Assembly: GCF_026151205.1 (NCBI RefSeq)
Contig: NC_087072.1
Span: 11,384,169 to 11,448,168 of the forward strand
Length of the DNA stretch: 64,000 nucleotides
Source of the DNA: Bolinopsis microptera
Taxonomy: Eukaryota > Ctenophora > Tentaculata > Lobata > Bolinopsidae
Reading direction: 5' to 3'
In this document: positions 45,501 to 56,616 of the stretch, one piece after another
Layout of the letters: each line of letters starts with the position of its first letter
Numbering within the stretch: position 1 is the stretch's first letter
Position numbers and translations under genes: made by a program
Notes under the pieces: model-generated
Databases searched by the model: none
The model's input: only the letters and a program-made list of their open reading frames with translations
Told to the model about the DNA's origin: nothing

Positions 45501-48500
45501 TGCTCTCCACCTGCTAGCCTGGCAACAATCCCTATATTTAGTAAACATTACCCTGCTCTCCACCTGCTAGCCTGGCAACAATCCCTATATTTAGTAAACA
45601 TTACCCTGCTCTCCACCTGCTAGCCTGGCAACAATCCCTATATTTAGTAAACATTACCCTGCTCTCCACCTGCTAGCCTGGCAACAATCCCTATATTTAG
45701 TAAACAATACCCTGCTCTCCACCTGCTAGCCTGGCAACAATTCCTATATTTAGTAAACATTACCCTGCTCTCCACCTGCTAGCCTGGCAACAATCCCTAT
45801 ATTTAGTAAACATTACCCTGCTCTCCACCTGCTAGCCTGGCAACAATCCCTATATTTAGTAAACATTACCCTGCTCTCCACCTGCTAGCCTGGCAACAAT
45901 CCCTATATTTAGTAAACATTACCCTGCTTATTACAAGCTACTATTCAGTAAAACATGATCCAGAAACTTGCTAAGCTTCGGTACCTGTTTTTCAAAACAC
46001 GGGGCAGTGCCTATTCTTACTGGTGGCAATTTTCCAAATAATAATAAACTTGTCATAGTTAAATTCGAAAACTTTATTCTTGCAGGACTGGTGTTTTATT
46101 ATTATCGGAGTGAAACCGATTATTGAACCACACAAAAGTGGCTCTAGAGTAGAACTAGAGTAGAACTAGAGTAGAACTAGAGTAGAACTAGAATAGAACT
46201 AGAGTAGAACTAGAGTAGAACTAGAGTAGAACTAGAGTAGAACTAGAGTAGAACTAGAGTAGAACTAGAGTAGAACTAGAGTAGAACTAGAGTAGAACTA
46301 GAGTAGAACTAGAGTAGAACTAGAGTAGAACTAGAGTAGAACTAATTGCAGAGCATGTTAGTGTGTGAAACTCATGACTTGCTAGCGTGTAATTTGATAC
46401 ACACGAGTGTTACACTGCCATGGTAACAGCTACATACTACTGACTACTGACTACTGACTACTGACTATTGACTGCTACTCCGGCCGAATCTTGCCCGCAA
46501 TTTGAATAACATAATAATTAGAAGGTAAGTTAAAGTAGTTGAATTAATTGTTCCCGACAATATGTAGTGGAGGGGGAAGAATATAAATATTGAGACAAAA
46601 TAGTTAGAAAAAGGCTGTAAACATTAACATAAACACATCGTAGTTTCAACTAACGCGTGAGGGTATGTTTCTGTCGAATGTCGCTGCAGCTCCATTCTCT
46701 GCTGTCTTGTTCTCATTTGCTGTCCCCTCCCCTGCTACCTTCTTCTCACCGTCCAACTCTATTTCTTCCATCTTCTCCGGAGGATGGATCTCCACATCCT
46801 CATATCTTTCATCTGAGAGAGGAATTTAGGAAGGTCGCTGGTCAACTCCAGCATTATAAAGCAATATTATTTTAGCAGACGTCGGAAGACTTACCTTTAC
46901 TCTTCAAATAAGTTACAAAGATCACGTGAGACTTATACACTTTACACATGTGACCGATACATTACTATTACGTCCCGGCTCTATTACAGTATTATTTATT
47001 ATCCACGGTATGACGGTATTATGGAGAGTAACAAGATTACGGGCTATAGCTATTCGATCATTTCCCGTCTTAGCGATCTCTGAAAGTCAGGGCTTTGTGC
47101 TGACTTAGTGAAATAATAACAATCCATCTCAACCTTGAGTATTACTTTTAGAGTTCGTTTTGTTTGTTGTGTAATGACTAATGAAATATAATGCATTTTT
47201 CACGTTTTTAGTCTGTTGAGTGTTAATAATTATGTTCCTGTTTTTCTGATGATAATATTGAGAAATAACTCAATATAAGACTAAGAGCAACTTAACCTTC
47301 TTTGAATTATTAATTTACAATTTGCTAGCTAATTCCACAGATTAATGCCATGTTTCATTTTATCGCACTGATATATTTAATAGTTCAATTCACAGTCATC
47401 AGATAAAATTGTCATCGTACTGGAGACTGAATATGATAAACGGAAGATTGTGAATTTTAGAAGTGTTAGTTTCACATGTTGAAATTTACAGTTCTAATGA
47501 ATACTTGCTGCCACCTGGTTAAACTCATTATATAAGAGCTACAAGATAAGATGAAACTATTGAACTGCCAGTAATGATTCTCCTCCTCCTCCTCCTATCG
47601 ATGACCGTCCAGTACGCACAGCCAGCCAGCCTACAGATACTTCAAACCAAGGACGGACACGATCACCCGGAACCCTGTGCGCACATCTGTTCGGGGGTGG
47701 CTAACAACCCCTTCATTCTATCTGAGAACGGTTATTGGTACACTCACTTCGACATGAAACCTTGTGGGTTTGTGGGTACACCCAACATGTCCATAGTTCC
47801 GGAGGGAACTGTCATGGAGATTTGGACTGCTCATAATGTTACTAGTCATGGTGGTATAGTGGTGCTCGGGGGTGTGGGAGGCAAAATGCTAGACAAAGAA
47901 TGGAAACTCAGTGTTATGTGGACAGCCTTCGGATTCGTGTGCTAGATATTATTTTTAGTTCCTATTTTCAATTTCTTAAACCCTAATAATCTGTGTTTTT
48001 TGTCCGTGAATTGACAATTTTCAAGACTCATACTTTTTCTCAAATTCGCGGGTCACTAGTTACTAACTAGTCAATATCATTGGTCTTAAAATGAATAATA
48101 AGTTAATAAGTAAGAGATAAAAAGAAAAAAAGAAAATTGAAACTAAGTATGAGTAGTCATATCCTGTACGTAGCAATTCGGAGTTAACTTGGAGCCATGC
48201 CGTCATTCGTCACATCGCGTAATAAACATTCCGTTAAAAACGAAACTCGAAATTATCTCATTAAAAGTATTACATCTATCAGCCATGAAATCTGTTCATT
48301 AATACGAACTTCCAATCTAATATTAGAAGCGAGTAACACATTGCACATTGTGGTATTTGCCAAATTGTGTTTCCTTCCTACGTTACTCGCTTCTGTTAGA
48401 CATTTTGTTAATGCACATTGCACATTTTGTATGTTTTTGCGAAGTGTACGGTTTACGGAATAATCCTATGTGCCGTACCGATAGTTAATTATCTGTAATT

Positions 48501-51500
48501 TTGATTCATAGCGGCAAAGATGCTAAATACAACTTTTAAAGTGCTCAAATGATGAATTTCTTTTCCAAAATAAATCTTCATCTTCCAAACCATTATAAAG
48601 CTTAACTCAACCACCTATCTAGAACAATGTTACCTATTGAGGACCTATGGCATTGTCTGAACCTCTCAGCAATACACTACAATACCGACCACAGCCTCCC
48701 CAACATAGTTCTGCCAGTAGCAGACCAAACTCTCTCCTCTATAGGAACAATCATTAACATTCTCCTCATTCTCACAATCCACGTTCATTGCAAGATATCA
48801 GGCGACGTCTCCTGGACCCTAACATTCTACATGAACATGTGTGTTGCTAACGTGATGGAGTGTGCTAACAGCTGGCTGATCTACGAGAGTGGTGAACATG
48901 ATGCACAGATCAGCACTTATCTTGTAGTGGCGTCTGGTGTGCAGGACACAGTCACTTCGTCAGAATAGGGTTCATGTTACCACTGTATATCATAAGACTG
49001 CTCTATGTAGCCTCACCAGCCAGGGTCATGGGCGGGGACCCAGGAAGGTATATGAGGAGAGGCAGAATATACTGCTGTGTTATCTGGACTTTAGGAGCTG
49101 GTATTGGTGCTGTTAGAACCTACGCTAGGACCAAGATAAACGCGGGGACAGATATTCACCCAGACAAGACGATGGAGGCCATGCAGGAAATATCTTTTTG
49201 CCTGCTACTGGTGAATCTAGCTGCATTTGTGCTCTGGATGACAGTACCATTAGTTACCATCCTGTACTTGATGAGGCTGGTGTACAAGTACAGATATAAT
49301 GGAGCAGATACAGAGTCCCTCCTGATAGAGAACCAGGACAATCACAGGATCTGCAGTTCAGTAAAGTCAGCTCTGGCATCTCTAATGCTGTTCTACCTGA
49401 CTGATCTGATATCAGCTATCTACCTGACTCTGCTAACAATCACTGTTCTCAAGATTCACTACACTCCTGGCTGTTACCCAGCTGTGTTTGTACTCATTAG
49501 GAACTACCTTGGAACTGCCACTAACTTCGTGTATTCCTACCACTGTCTAGGCGTTCTCTACGGGACGTGTATCTGTGTTATATTGTTCTTACAGAACACG
49601 ATGAAGCAGACTGTCAGGTTTATGTGGGAATACAGCGGCTTGGTGGCTACGGGCATGGTGGAGACTGCACGACGGCGACTCCTCGCTTCTTCTTATTCTA
49701 GGGACTATGTTATATCCGGATAGGAATATTATTTATGAGTCGCATTGTTGTGATGTTTAGAGTTAAAAATGTATGATAATTCCTTATTATATTACTCCAG
49801 GGACTATATTTGACAATACTGTCAAACAGTGTTATACCTAGTGTTATAACAGTGTTATACCTAATGTGTACCTCTTAATAATAATATTAATTCGAATTAA
49901 ATAATTTGTTAGAATCACAGTTCAAATTATCTTAACAGATTTCTTTTTTGAGTATCTATTTATTATATTTATCCTTCAATCAGGAATTTCCCTTATATAT
50001 TAGCACTAATCATCGTTTGTGTAACTATTGCAATTTTAAAATTGCTAAGGTGATAGGAAAATATCGCCTGATAACAATACCACCTAAAACGTAATACACT
50101 AAATAGTATTAGCCTAAATAGTACAGAATCCGTAAAGAATATAATTTGCAAATTTATGGCCAACAGAGCAAGAACAGACCACTCACCACACGATAACATT
50201 AGTAATATACTAAACAATAATAATATCATTAGCTAATCATTAGTTAATTAGTTAATGATTATAAAGCTTTCAGACTGGAAGCTGGTATAGTATAGTGACA
50301 CAGTCTAGACATTAATGCTCACACTGCACATTAATGATCAGCACTTGAAAGAAAGCAACCTTGCAGCTCGTGATGAATATAAGAGTGTGATTGTGTGATT
50401 AGAGTGTGATTAGAGTGTGATTAGAGTGTGATTAGAGTGTGATTAGAGTGTGATTAGAGTGTGATTAGAGTGTGATTAGAGTGTGATTAGAGTGTGATTA
50501 GAGTGTGATTAGAGTGTGATTAGAGTGTGATTAGAGTGTGATTAGAGTGTGATTAGCTTGAACACATCTCACTTGAAGCATGGAATTATTGAAAGAGGTT
50601 TAAGGGGACATACACCAAAAGCTTTTATGCCCTGGCCCTGCTGTTAACTTCATATTAAGAAAGTATACATCAAAACAATAAGATTTGATACATTAAAAAT
50701 TATTTTTGAGGACCCGCACTTTCGAAAAAATAAATATTTTCTTTTCCGAAAATTTTGGAAATTTTGAGAAGTCTGTCACTGTAATACCGATATTTCGGTC
50801 ATTTTAAAAGTCTTTTGGCTGATTTTTTTACTTAAGATTACTTACAATCGGTACAAGAAACCTCTGAAAGGATTATATAATTGAACCATAAATGACGAAG
50901 TTATAAACCAAACAAGGTCGAGAGAAGCAAAATTGAAATTTTTGTAAAAATCAAAGTTGTATATTTTACCATTCACCCAGGTCATAAGATATCGCTTCAA
51001 AAATTCTTGTGAGTGTAGCTGATAATCATATCCAACTTTTTGGAACAGGATTTCTCTCAATTTTGAGTTTTAAGGTATGATTTGTGGCCTCAAACGACTA
51101 AGTAAAATTCATCGTAAAAAGGGCCAAACATGGCAGATATAAGGCTTAAAATGCCTATAACTGACAAATTATCAATTTTTTTGAAATAATTTTTACAGAA
51201 TCGTAATTAGCTTGAGAAAACGAATCTTTTGGTACCAAATTTATAATAGTTAAAGACACAAAATTTGTAAAAAAATGTGTACAATTTGTACAAAATTTAT
51301 ACAAGGGGGGGACCCTTGTGTTCGAGCTAGAAAATTATTTAAGACAATTTGTCTTCTAAAATCACCTATTTGGTACTAAAAGATTCGTCTTCTCAAGCTG
51401 ATTACGATTCTGTAAAAATTATTTCAAAAAAAACTGATACTTTGTCAGTTATAGGCATTTTAAGCCTTAAATCTGCCATGTTTGGCCCTTTTTACGATGA

Positions 51501-53546
51501 ATTTTACTTAGTCGTTTGAGGCCACAAATCATACCTTAAAACTCAAAATTGAGAGAAATCCTGTTCCAAAAAGTTGGATATGATTATCAGCTACACTCAC
51601 AAGAATTTTTGAAGCGATATCTTATGACCTGGGTGAATGGTAAAATATACAACTTTGATTTTTACAAAAATTTCAATTTTGCTTCTCTCGACCTTGTTTG
51701 GTTTATAACTTCGTCATTTATGGTTCAATTATATAATCCTTTCAGAGGTTTCTTGTACCGATTGTAAGTAATCTTAAGTAAAAAAATCAGCCAAAAGACT
51801 TTTAAAATGACCGAAATATCGGTATTACAGTGACAGACTTCTCAAAATTTCCAAAATTTTCGGAAAAGAAAATATTTATTTTTTCGAAAGTGCGGGTCCT
51901 CAAAAATAATTTTTAATGTATCAAATCTTATTGTTTTGATGTATACTTTCTTAATATGAAGTTAACAGCAGGGCCAGGGCATAAAAGCTTTTGGTGTATG
52001 TCCCCTTAATTCAACAAAGAGGCTTTGAAATATAATGATTAAAATCTTAATAAGGCTAATATCAGCGATGCTTGTAAATAAACCGAATCTAAAATGTCAG
52101 GAAACTATAAATTCACACAATCTTCCAAATCAAACCACCACTGCTTAGACTCACATGTGATAAAGTTTAATAGCTGATAAGTTGGGTTTCCACCTAATTC
52201 AGATTGGTTTTTATTAACAAATTCTCACACAACAGAGTAGAAAAAGCAAGATTTAAAGTAGATTGCTTCACAAGATTGAAAAGAGAAGATGAAGTGTTGA
52301 AAAAGAAAGTACCTGATAAATTAATAGTGTTGTGTTCAGTGTCCACATCATGCTGAGGGAGAGGGGCTCCTTTCTTCTTGAAGTAATGGGTGTAGTCACG
52401 TGGTGCATGATATCTCTCTTGTGTCATCAGACTCTTTATCCTGCATATTAGTCATAATTTACAATTTATATTTAGAATATACGGTGTTAGTAAACCTTTT
52501 CCCAGCCGTCTTATGATCAAGATAAAATAAAATATCATGTTTCATTGTCTTTGCTGGTCTAGCTTCTTATCTTTAGCGTAACTAGGATAACTAGAGCACA
52601 ATACTTTGTCACAATTTACACAGTACACCATTGTGTGTGATATTTCCTCAGAATGACGCAATAATAATACTCAAGGGAATTCGGAAATTTGTAAGGAAAC
52701 TTGGCAAATTATAATCCCTAAAGACTTTTCATTCCCGTTATTACGTAACTGGAAGGGTCTAAATTCCTTTTATAGTTTTTGACTCAGGAACGCTACACCA
52801 GCCTCTATGCTATAAATACCAGTATGCAATTAGCCACCTCGCTTCACGCTTAAACATGAATACTTACTAAATCTTGGAGCGTTTCCAATGTCTCATCTAC
52901 TCAAATTTCACATAACAGCGAGATTAAGGATACACTAACAGTAGCCCTTACAGTAAGTGTGTACTAGAAGTATACTAGAAGTATACTAGCGGTGTAAAGT
53001 TCTATACACTTCTAGTACACACAGCTATGAGCTAGTGTTACTTACATAGATTCGAGGGTGGAGTCGTACACTATCCACTGGAAGCTAAGGGCGGACATTA
53101 GGAGACCGGGGAGAAAACAGAGACATAGTGTAGCAATCCCAAACACTGTGTCATCGTCTGATAGGTAGTTGAAACCTACTATTAGATCTGAGAAAGAGAG
53201 GATTTAATTTCTATCTTTAATACAATAAACATTAAAATATTTACAACTGTACGTGATTTTATATTTATAGATTCCCAGAGAAACCATAATTTATGTACAG
53301 CAACTTTATAAGACGATCATGCTATAGTTTAATTGATTAAGAATTGACGAACAAAAGCATGATGTATCAAATTGTAAACCAAATAGATATTAACAATTTG
53401 CTTAGTTAAAGAATATGAAAGTGAGATAGTAATAATGTAACAGTAATCTTACCTAGAACTGGATCAGCAACACTGAGGAGGACGGATACAGTGTAGTAAC
53501 CTAGCTCATAAAGCAAGTAGAGTGTTCTGAACGAACAGCAAACCAT
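39598..53546 (-). CDS. XK-related membrane protein (XKR scramblase family), 13 exons, 587 aa
   Basis: Multi-pass membrane protein of the XK/XKR family, some members of which scramble phosphatidylserine. Exons: 53453-53546, 53046-53187, 52313-52440, 46655-46812, 45311-45412, 45103-45204, 44254-44405, 43883-44027, 43496-43662, 42364-42473, 42028-42184, 41718-41909 and 39598-39712. All are GT-AG and phases agree at every junction. Exon 2 has the second membrane span (FGIATLCLCFLPGLLMSALS). Exons 3-6 form a long acidic/basic loop. Exon 9 has the family hallmark EGSLESTPQLLLQLYIIV. Exons 10-12 are further spans, with VEGNSFVRWCGYHGFTLIQN corresponding to the conserved N..EG.......YH...EN segment. 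The last exon gives a short cytosolic tail. The large loop lengthens it relative to XKR8/9 and makes it closer in size to XKR4/6/7. The exon 4-5 junction is the least certain, because exon 5 begins inside a minisatellite. Confidence 0.88.
40275..41639. mobile_element. 1.37-kb fold-back element 1, TTAA-bounded, in XKR intron 12
   Basis: Two arms of about 670 bp form an almost perfect inverted repeat around a ~25-bp loop near 40950-40970. The ends are TTAA followed by nine Gs then CCAATGG, mirrored exactly on the right. TTAA at both ends suggests a piggyBac-like target duplication. An alternative reading is a 3-bp CAT duplication outside it. Arms differ at a small number of positions. No transposase is present. 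Apparent short ORFs in the arms are mirror images and not genes. Confidence 0.93.
43034..43495. other. XKR intron 9 with an unassigned minus-strand ORF next to it
   Basis: At 42785-43033 a minus frame of about 83 codons follows a TTGTTTGCAG acceptor-like site. It does not connect in phase with XKR exon 9 and matches nothing I know. 43430-43490 and 43800-43870 contain related CCAATCAGAGCACNGTATTTACAACA words, a small direct repeat spanning exon 9. Confidence 0.3.
45397..45928. repeat. 53-bp minisatellite, 10 units, overlapping the start of XKR exon 5
   Basis: CTCTCCACCTGCTAGCCTGG recurs at exactly 53-bp spacing (45397, 45450, 45503 and so on to 45874), almost without change. On the gene strand each unit carries ATTGTTGCCAG|GCTAGCAGGTGGAGAGCA, the acceptor and first bases of exon 5, and then GGTAATG, a donor-like word. 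The first unit (45397) is the real exon start. Confidence 0.95.
46141..46345. repeat. 11-bp minisatellite (AGAGTAGAACT), about 18 units
   Basis: An almost perfect array of GTAGAACTAGA in XKR intron 4. A 9-bp ACTGACTACT run follows at about 46435-46470. Confidence 0.95.
47574..47945 (+). CDS. small secreted Cys-containing protein, 123 aa, nested in XKR intron 3
   Basis: A single exon on the opposite strand to XKR. It opens with a signal peptide (MILLLLLLSMTVQYAQPAS). The mature part has paired cysteines (EPCAHICSGVANNPF), then KPCGFVGTPNMSIVPEGTV, a Gly-rich VVLGGVGG, and ends WTAFGFVC. A TATATAAG box at 47530-47537, 37 bases before the ATG, suggests its own promoter with a short leader. The CGF.TP and terminal W.A.GF.C pattern is reminiscent of secreted proteins in cnidarian genomes, but I cannot name the family. 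Confidence 0.6.
   Translation: MILLLLLLSMTVQYAQPASLQILQTKDGHDHPEPCAHICSGVANNPFILSENGYWYTHFDMKPCGFVGTPNMSIVPEGTVMEIWTAHNVTSHGGIVVLGGVGGKMLDKEWKLSVMWTAFGFVC
48627..49723 (+). pseudogene. seven-transmembrane receptor-like gene with one frame break, nested in XKR intron 3
   Basis: Two overlapping frames (48627-48968, and one open from about 48930 through 48974 to 49723) together show seven hydrophobic spans: about TM1 SSIGTIINILLILTIHV, TM2 in WTLTFYMNMCVANV, TM3 split by the frame change near 48930-48955, TM4 IYCCVIWTLGAGIGAV, TM5 CLLLVNLAAFVLWMTV, TM6 ASLMLFYLTDLISAIYL, TM7 NYLGTATNFVYSYHCLGVLY. The second frame before its ATG reads HFVRIGFMLPLYIIRLLYV, so coding continuity across the break is clear. 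No canonical DRY or NPxxY is seen, so it is a divergent family. Either a one-base indel has disabled it, there is a very small intron, or this is a sequencing error. Confidence 0.6.
50386..50556. repeat. 11-bp minisatellite (GTGTGATTAGA), about 15 units
   Basis: A perfect array of AGAGTGTGATT units in XKR intron 3, 40 bp from fold-back element 2. Same period as the 46.1-kb array but unrelated sequence. Confidence 0.95.
50600..52009. mobile_element. 1.41-kb fold-back element 2, TTAA-bounded, in XKR intron 3
   Basis: Arms of about 640-690 bp (left to about 51245, right from about 51365) are mirror images. A 72-codon open frame is identical on both strands (50842-51060 and 51549-51767), so the arms are essentially perfect. 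Ends are TTAAGGGGACATACACC and its complement, the same TTAAGGGG start as element 1 although the interiors differ. The central spacer holds a GGGGGGG run. No transposase is encoded. The identical open frames mirror each other and are not treated as genes. Confidence 0.95.
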
Positions 53547-54393
53547 CTAGCTGCCATTTTAGTTTCCTATACCATCTGGTTTAGTTGTTAGTATTAGTTA
53601 CAAACTGAAAATCAATATCTGACGGTACAATTAGATCATGTTGACTAATTTCGAGAGATGTGATGCGATCCTGTTTTAACTGCTACATAATATGTCGGTA
53701 CACGGTATACTGTGATAACAAATATGACAATCACAATATTAGTTGGACACAATAAAACACCAATTTGATATCAAAACTGTAAAATAAATAATATAAAGTA
53801 TAAAATAAAAAATACAAAATAACATAAACATACAACTTCCTTTTCTAATTCTATTCTAACTCTATTCTAAGTCAAAGACATTCCTTGATAGCTACATATA
53901 AAAAGTAAAAATAAAACACAAAAAGCAAGCAAATTCTTTCATGAGCAATAATCGTGGTAAATAAATTTCTATCAACTGTAATCATTGGTAAAGCAGTGCC
54001 AATTGATTGGTATTATTATGTTTTCAATTTGAATAAGATCCTATCAAGCCGTTTAAGATTTTGAACGAAACAAAGGTTTTCAAAAACCAAAATATTCATA
54101 TCTTTCCCTTCCTACCCAGCTATACAAAATTTGCGTTTCTGTTTCATAAAAATATTTTTGAAACCATGTTTTCAATGCACGAATCACCATCAATTAACTA
54201 ATCCCTTTCAATCATGTTTGAGTTGACAGAAATTGAAAATATATCGCTCAATTTAACTTGTCTTAACAATGTTGATAATCATAATATAAATATAACTAAC
54301 TGAAATATAAAAACCGAATTTATAATTATAAAAATATGTATACCATTATATGAAAATTACTATGAAATTGTAATTTAGTTTTAAGACAATTAT
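53547..54393. other. AT-rich spacer upstream of XKR / downstream of the carrier gene
   Basis: Contains runs of AAAATAAAAAATAC and no coding pattern. It should hold the XKR promoter and the carrier gene's 3' UTR. Confidence 0.5.
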
Positions 54394-55317
54394 TTACAAG
54401 AACCACGTTCTATACCTGTCCCATATTGTCAAAGTGAGTATGGAGTGGGGACCAATCCTAAAAAAGTGAGCAAATGTTCCCTTGTAGAACCCTGCCACTC
54501 CCTCATGCTTGTACATTTTTGTGATACAGTCCAAAAAGCCATCATAGTACAGTCCATGCTTCTGGTTGAACATCCTCGTTGCAACAACATCAAATGGAGT
54601 CATGGTGAGAGTCAAAGCCAAGCTGCTACATACACTTGCCATACAAACAATGCCAAACTCAGACTCCGTAACATTCGCAGCAATCAAAATCTGCTTAATC
54701 CTGGTGAATGTAGCCAGTTGAGTTGCTGATCCAACACTGACCCTTGCCATTGCACTAGTCAAGCCTTGAGTTAGACCTCCAGAAGAACGGTATGCTGTAG
54801 ATAGAGCTTGCATAAGACCAGAGTGGCTGTGTTGATATCCAACAGCTATGGAAGGATTTGCTGCAGATTGCATTTGTACCTTAGCCAAGTAAAATGGATT
54901 GGCAAGTATAGATCCACAGCACCCCGAAAATGCTCCTGCTAAAGCAAGCTTACAAAATGTTTGTTCACCTGAATTATTTGTGGTAATACCAGAATTAGTT
55001 ATGGTTTGGTAAGTACCAAGCCGTGTACTGTTCATAGCCAATTGATAAGCAAGGGCTGAAGACAAACCCTTCTGAAGACCAGTGATTCCTTCGCGTTGGC
55101 TAATTTTGATGAAGGCATCGATAATATTTTTATACTTCACTTCATAAGCACCGCGTGTCTTCAACTCTCCTTGAAGTTGAAATCGTGTTTTCACAAGATC
55201 CAATGGGTTTGTGAAGAGACCTGCTGTAGCTGTTGCACAACCACCAAATAGATATTCCTTTGAGTAGCCAATGATTTTAAATAAATCTAAATTATTAGGT
55301 AACTTGTCACCAGTCAT
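54394..55317 (-). CDS. mitochondrial carrier family protein, SLC25A34/35 type, 307 aa
   Basis: Inner-mitochondrial-membrane solute carrier built of three ~100-residue repeats. It is an intronless single exon. The family signature Px[DE]xx[KR] appears as NPLDLVKTR in repeat 1, degenerate as NPFYLAKVQ in repeat 2 and as TPFDVVATR in repeat 3. The segments LFTNPLDLVKTRFQLQGEL, LQKGLSSALAYQLAMNSTRL and GVAGFYKGTFAHFFRIGPHS agree closely with the SLC25A34/SLC25A35 subfamily, whose substrate is poorly defined (oxaloacetate-like carriers in fungi are relatives). The length is normal for the family. A single exon could indicate retroposition, but the frame is intact. Confidence 0.88.
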   Translation of the reverse strand: MTGDKLPNNLDLFKIIGYSKEYLFGGCATATAGLFTNPLDLVKTRFQLQGELKTRGAYEVKYKNIIDAFIKISQREGITGLQKGLSSALAYQLAMNSTRLGTYQTITNSGITTNNSGEQTFCKLALAGAFSGCCGSILANPFYLAKVQMQSAANPSIAVGYQHSHSGLMQALSTAYRSSGGLTQGLTSAMARVSVGSATQLATFTRIKQILIAANVTESEFGIVCMASVCSSLALTLTMTPFDVVATRMFNQKHGLYYDGFLDCITKMYKHEGVAGFYKGTFAHFFRIGPHSILTLTIWDRYRTWFL

Positions 55318-55418
55318 TGTTTCCTTGGTACCTTTGGAAATATGACAAGACTAAATCAGCTATTTCATGAGATCAGAGGTTATACAAACTGGGTATCTTG
55401 AATTGATCTACTAATATA

Positions 55419-55479
55419 CAGTGGCGGAACGACCGCCCCTGCTGCCACCCACTACCCACATGGGTACGTTTTGTCACTG
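55419..55479. mobile_element. 61-bp hAT MITE remnant
   Basis: CAGTGGCGGAACG at the left and a diverged complement ending TGTCACTG at the right. They are flanked by CTAATATA (55411-55418) and CTGATATA (55480-55487), which agree at 7 of 8 positions. It looks like an internally deleted relative of the 30.1-kb MITE, 100 bp upstream of the carrier gene. Confidence 0.6.
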
Positions 55480-55487
55480 CTGATATA

Positions 55488-56616
55488 GAAAACAATTGAA
55501 TGTTCCCACAATCTGACAGTGACAAAATAATAATAATAATTCTATAGTAGTAGTAGTAGGTGGTAATCCTGCGCGGTCGATCGCTTATTGCGAGACGTAA
55601 TACAGCTTAAAAGTTGAAGACAAGTTCAATCAAATGGTTCTTTAGACACTTATTCATCTTTCGTGCAATTATCTTGAAGTAAAGTTTTTTAGAATGGAAA
55701 TACTTTTAGCTTTACTGATGGAAAGTTTCACGATGTTCTAGAGTCAACGTCATCCATTTAAGTGACAAAAGGACGCTACATGTCACAGAATGACTTGATT
55801 TTCCGTTAAAAGTAGCCATTAGGTAACTTCATAGCCTTAGCAATGTTTATTTCGTGTTGGAAGTAAATTATAAGCTCTCTGTGGAATTTGGCTAAACGTG
55901 GTATTGACGAAATTAACGAAATTACGTATAAATTGACAAAATGGCGACAAAATGGCGTACAAGGTCAAAATTTGTAACGGAAACAAAACAGCGCGCCAAA
56001 CAAGGTAGACTGGCTGAAACATTTCTCACGTGCGATAGCTCTACTGCGCGTTCCACAGACATGTGGGCACCATTTCAGTGAAACTTTGGTTGTTTTGCGC
56101 CGTTGCTAGCTGGAGTTATATTTCAAAATGTGTGCGAGTAGGCGTGTTTCTGACTTGACTTACATTATTGCGTTTATCAAATACACGGATATTTGTAAAT
56201 TTATCATACTTTATGCTATCGTTTGGAAAAGTTATTTGTACATAGATTCCAGAAATTTTCATGATTGCATCATTTTATTACAATTTATCATGAGCTTTTG
56301 AAAACAGTCCGACGCTGAGCCCAAATTTCAGCAAAATAACGCCGTTTTTTCGTAACACTTTTTTTGATTCAATGCCGTTTTAAAATCACGATATTCCAAC
56401 AATGCAAGTTTTCCCAGAATTATGGCCGTGTGTTCTGATCTCATCATCGTTAGAACTATACCATGATACCAAAAATTTGTAAATCCGAGAAACAAAATAA
56501 TTATTGATTATCACCTAGTAGTAGTAGTAAATCTTTCAAAGTACGAAATATCTCTTTAAAAGAGCATCCTAGGCACCTTATAGATATCAAAACGCATAAA
56601 AAAGAAAACAAAAACA
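55488..56616. other. spacer, no gene recognised
   Basis: Contains TAG and TAATAA microsatellite runs near 55530-55560 and an AAAATGGCGACAAAATGGCG word at 55938, which resembles a YY1-type promoter element. No coding region was assigned. Confidence 0.45.

Noticed and set aside
48197-48463. 88-codon plus-strand frame upstream of the 7TM gene
   Set aside because: No signal, motif or composition supporting a gene, and it overlaps nothing conserved.
50842-51767. Two identical 72-codon frames, one per arm of fold-back 2
   Set aside because: Identity follows from the palindrome. AT-rich DNA of this kind opens frames by chance, and there is no family resemblance.
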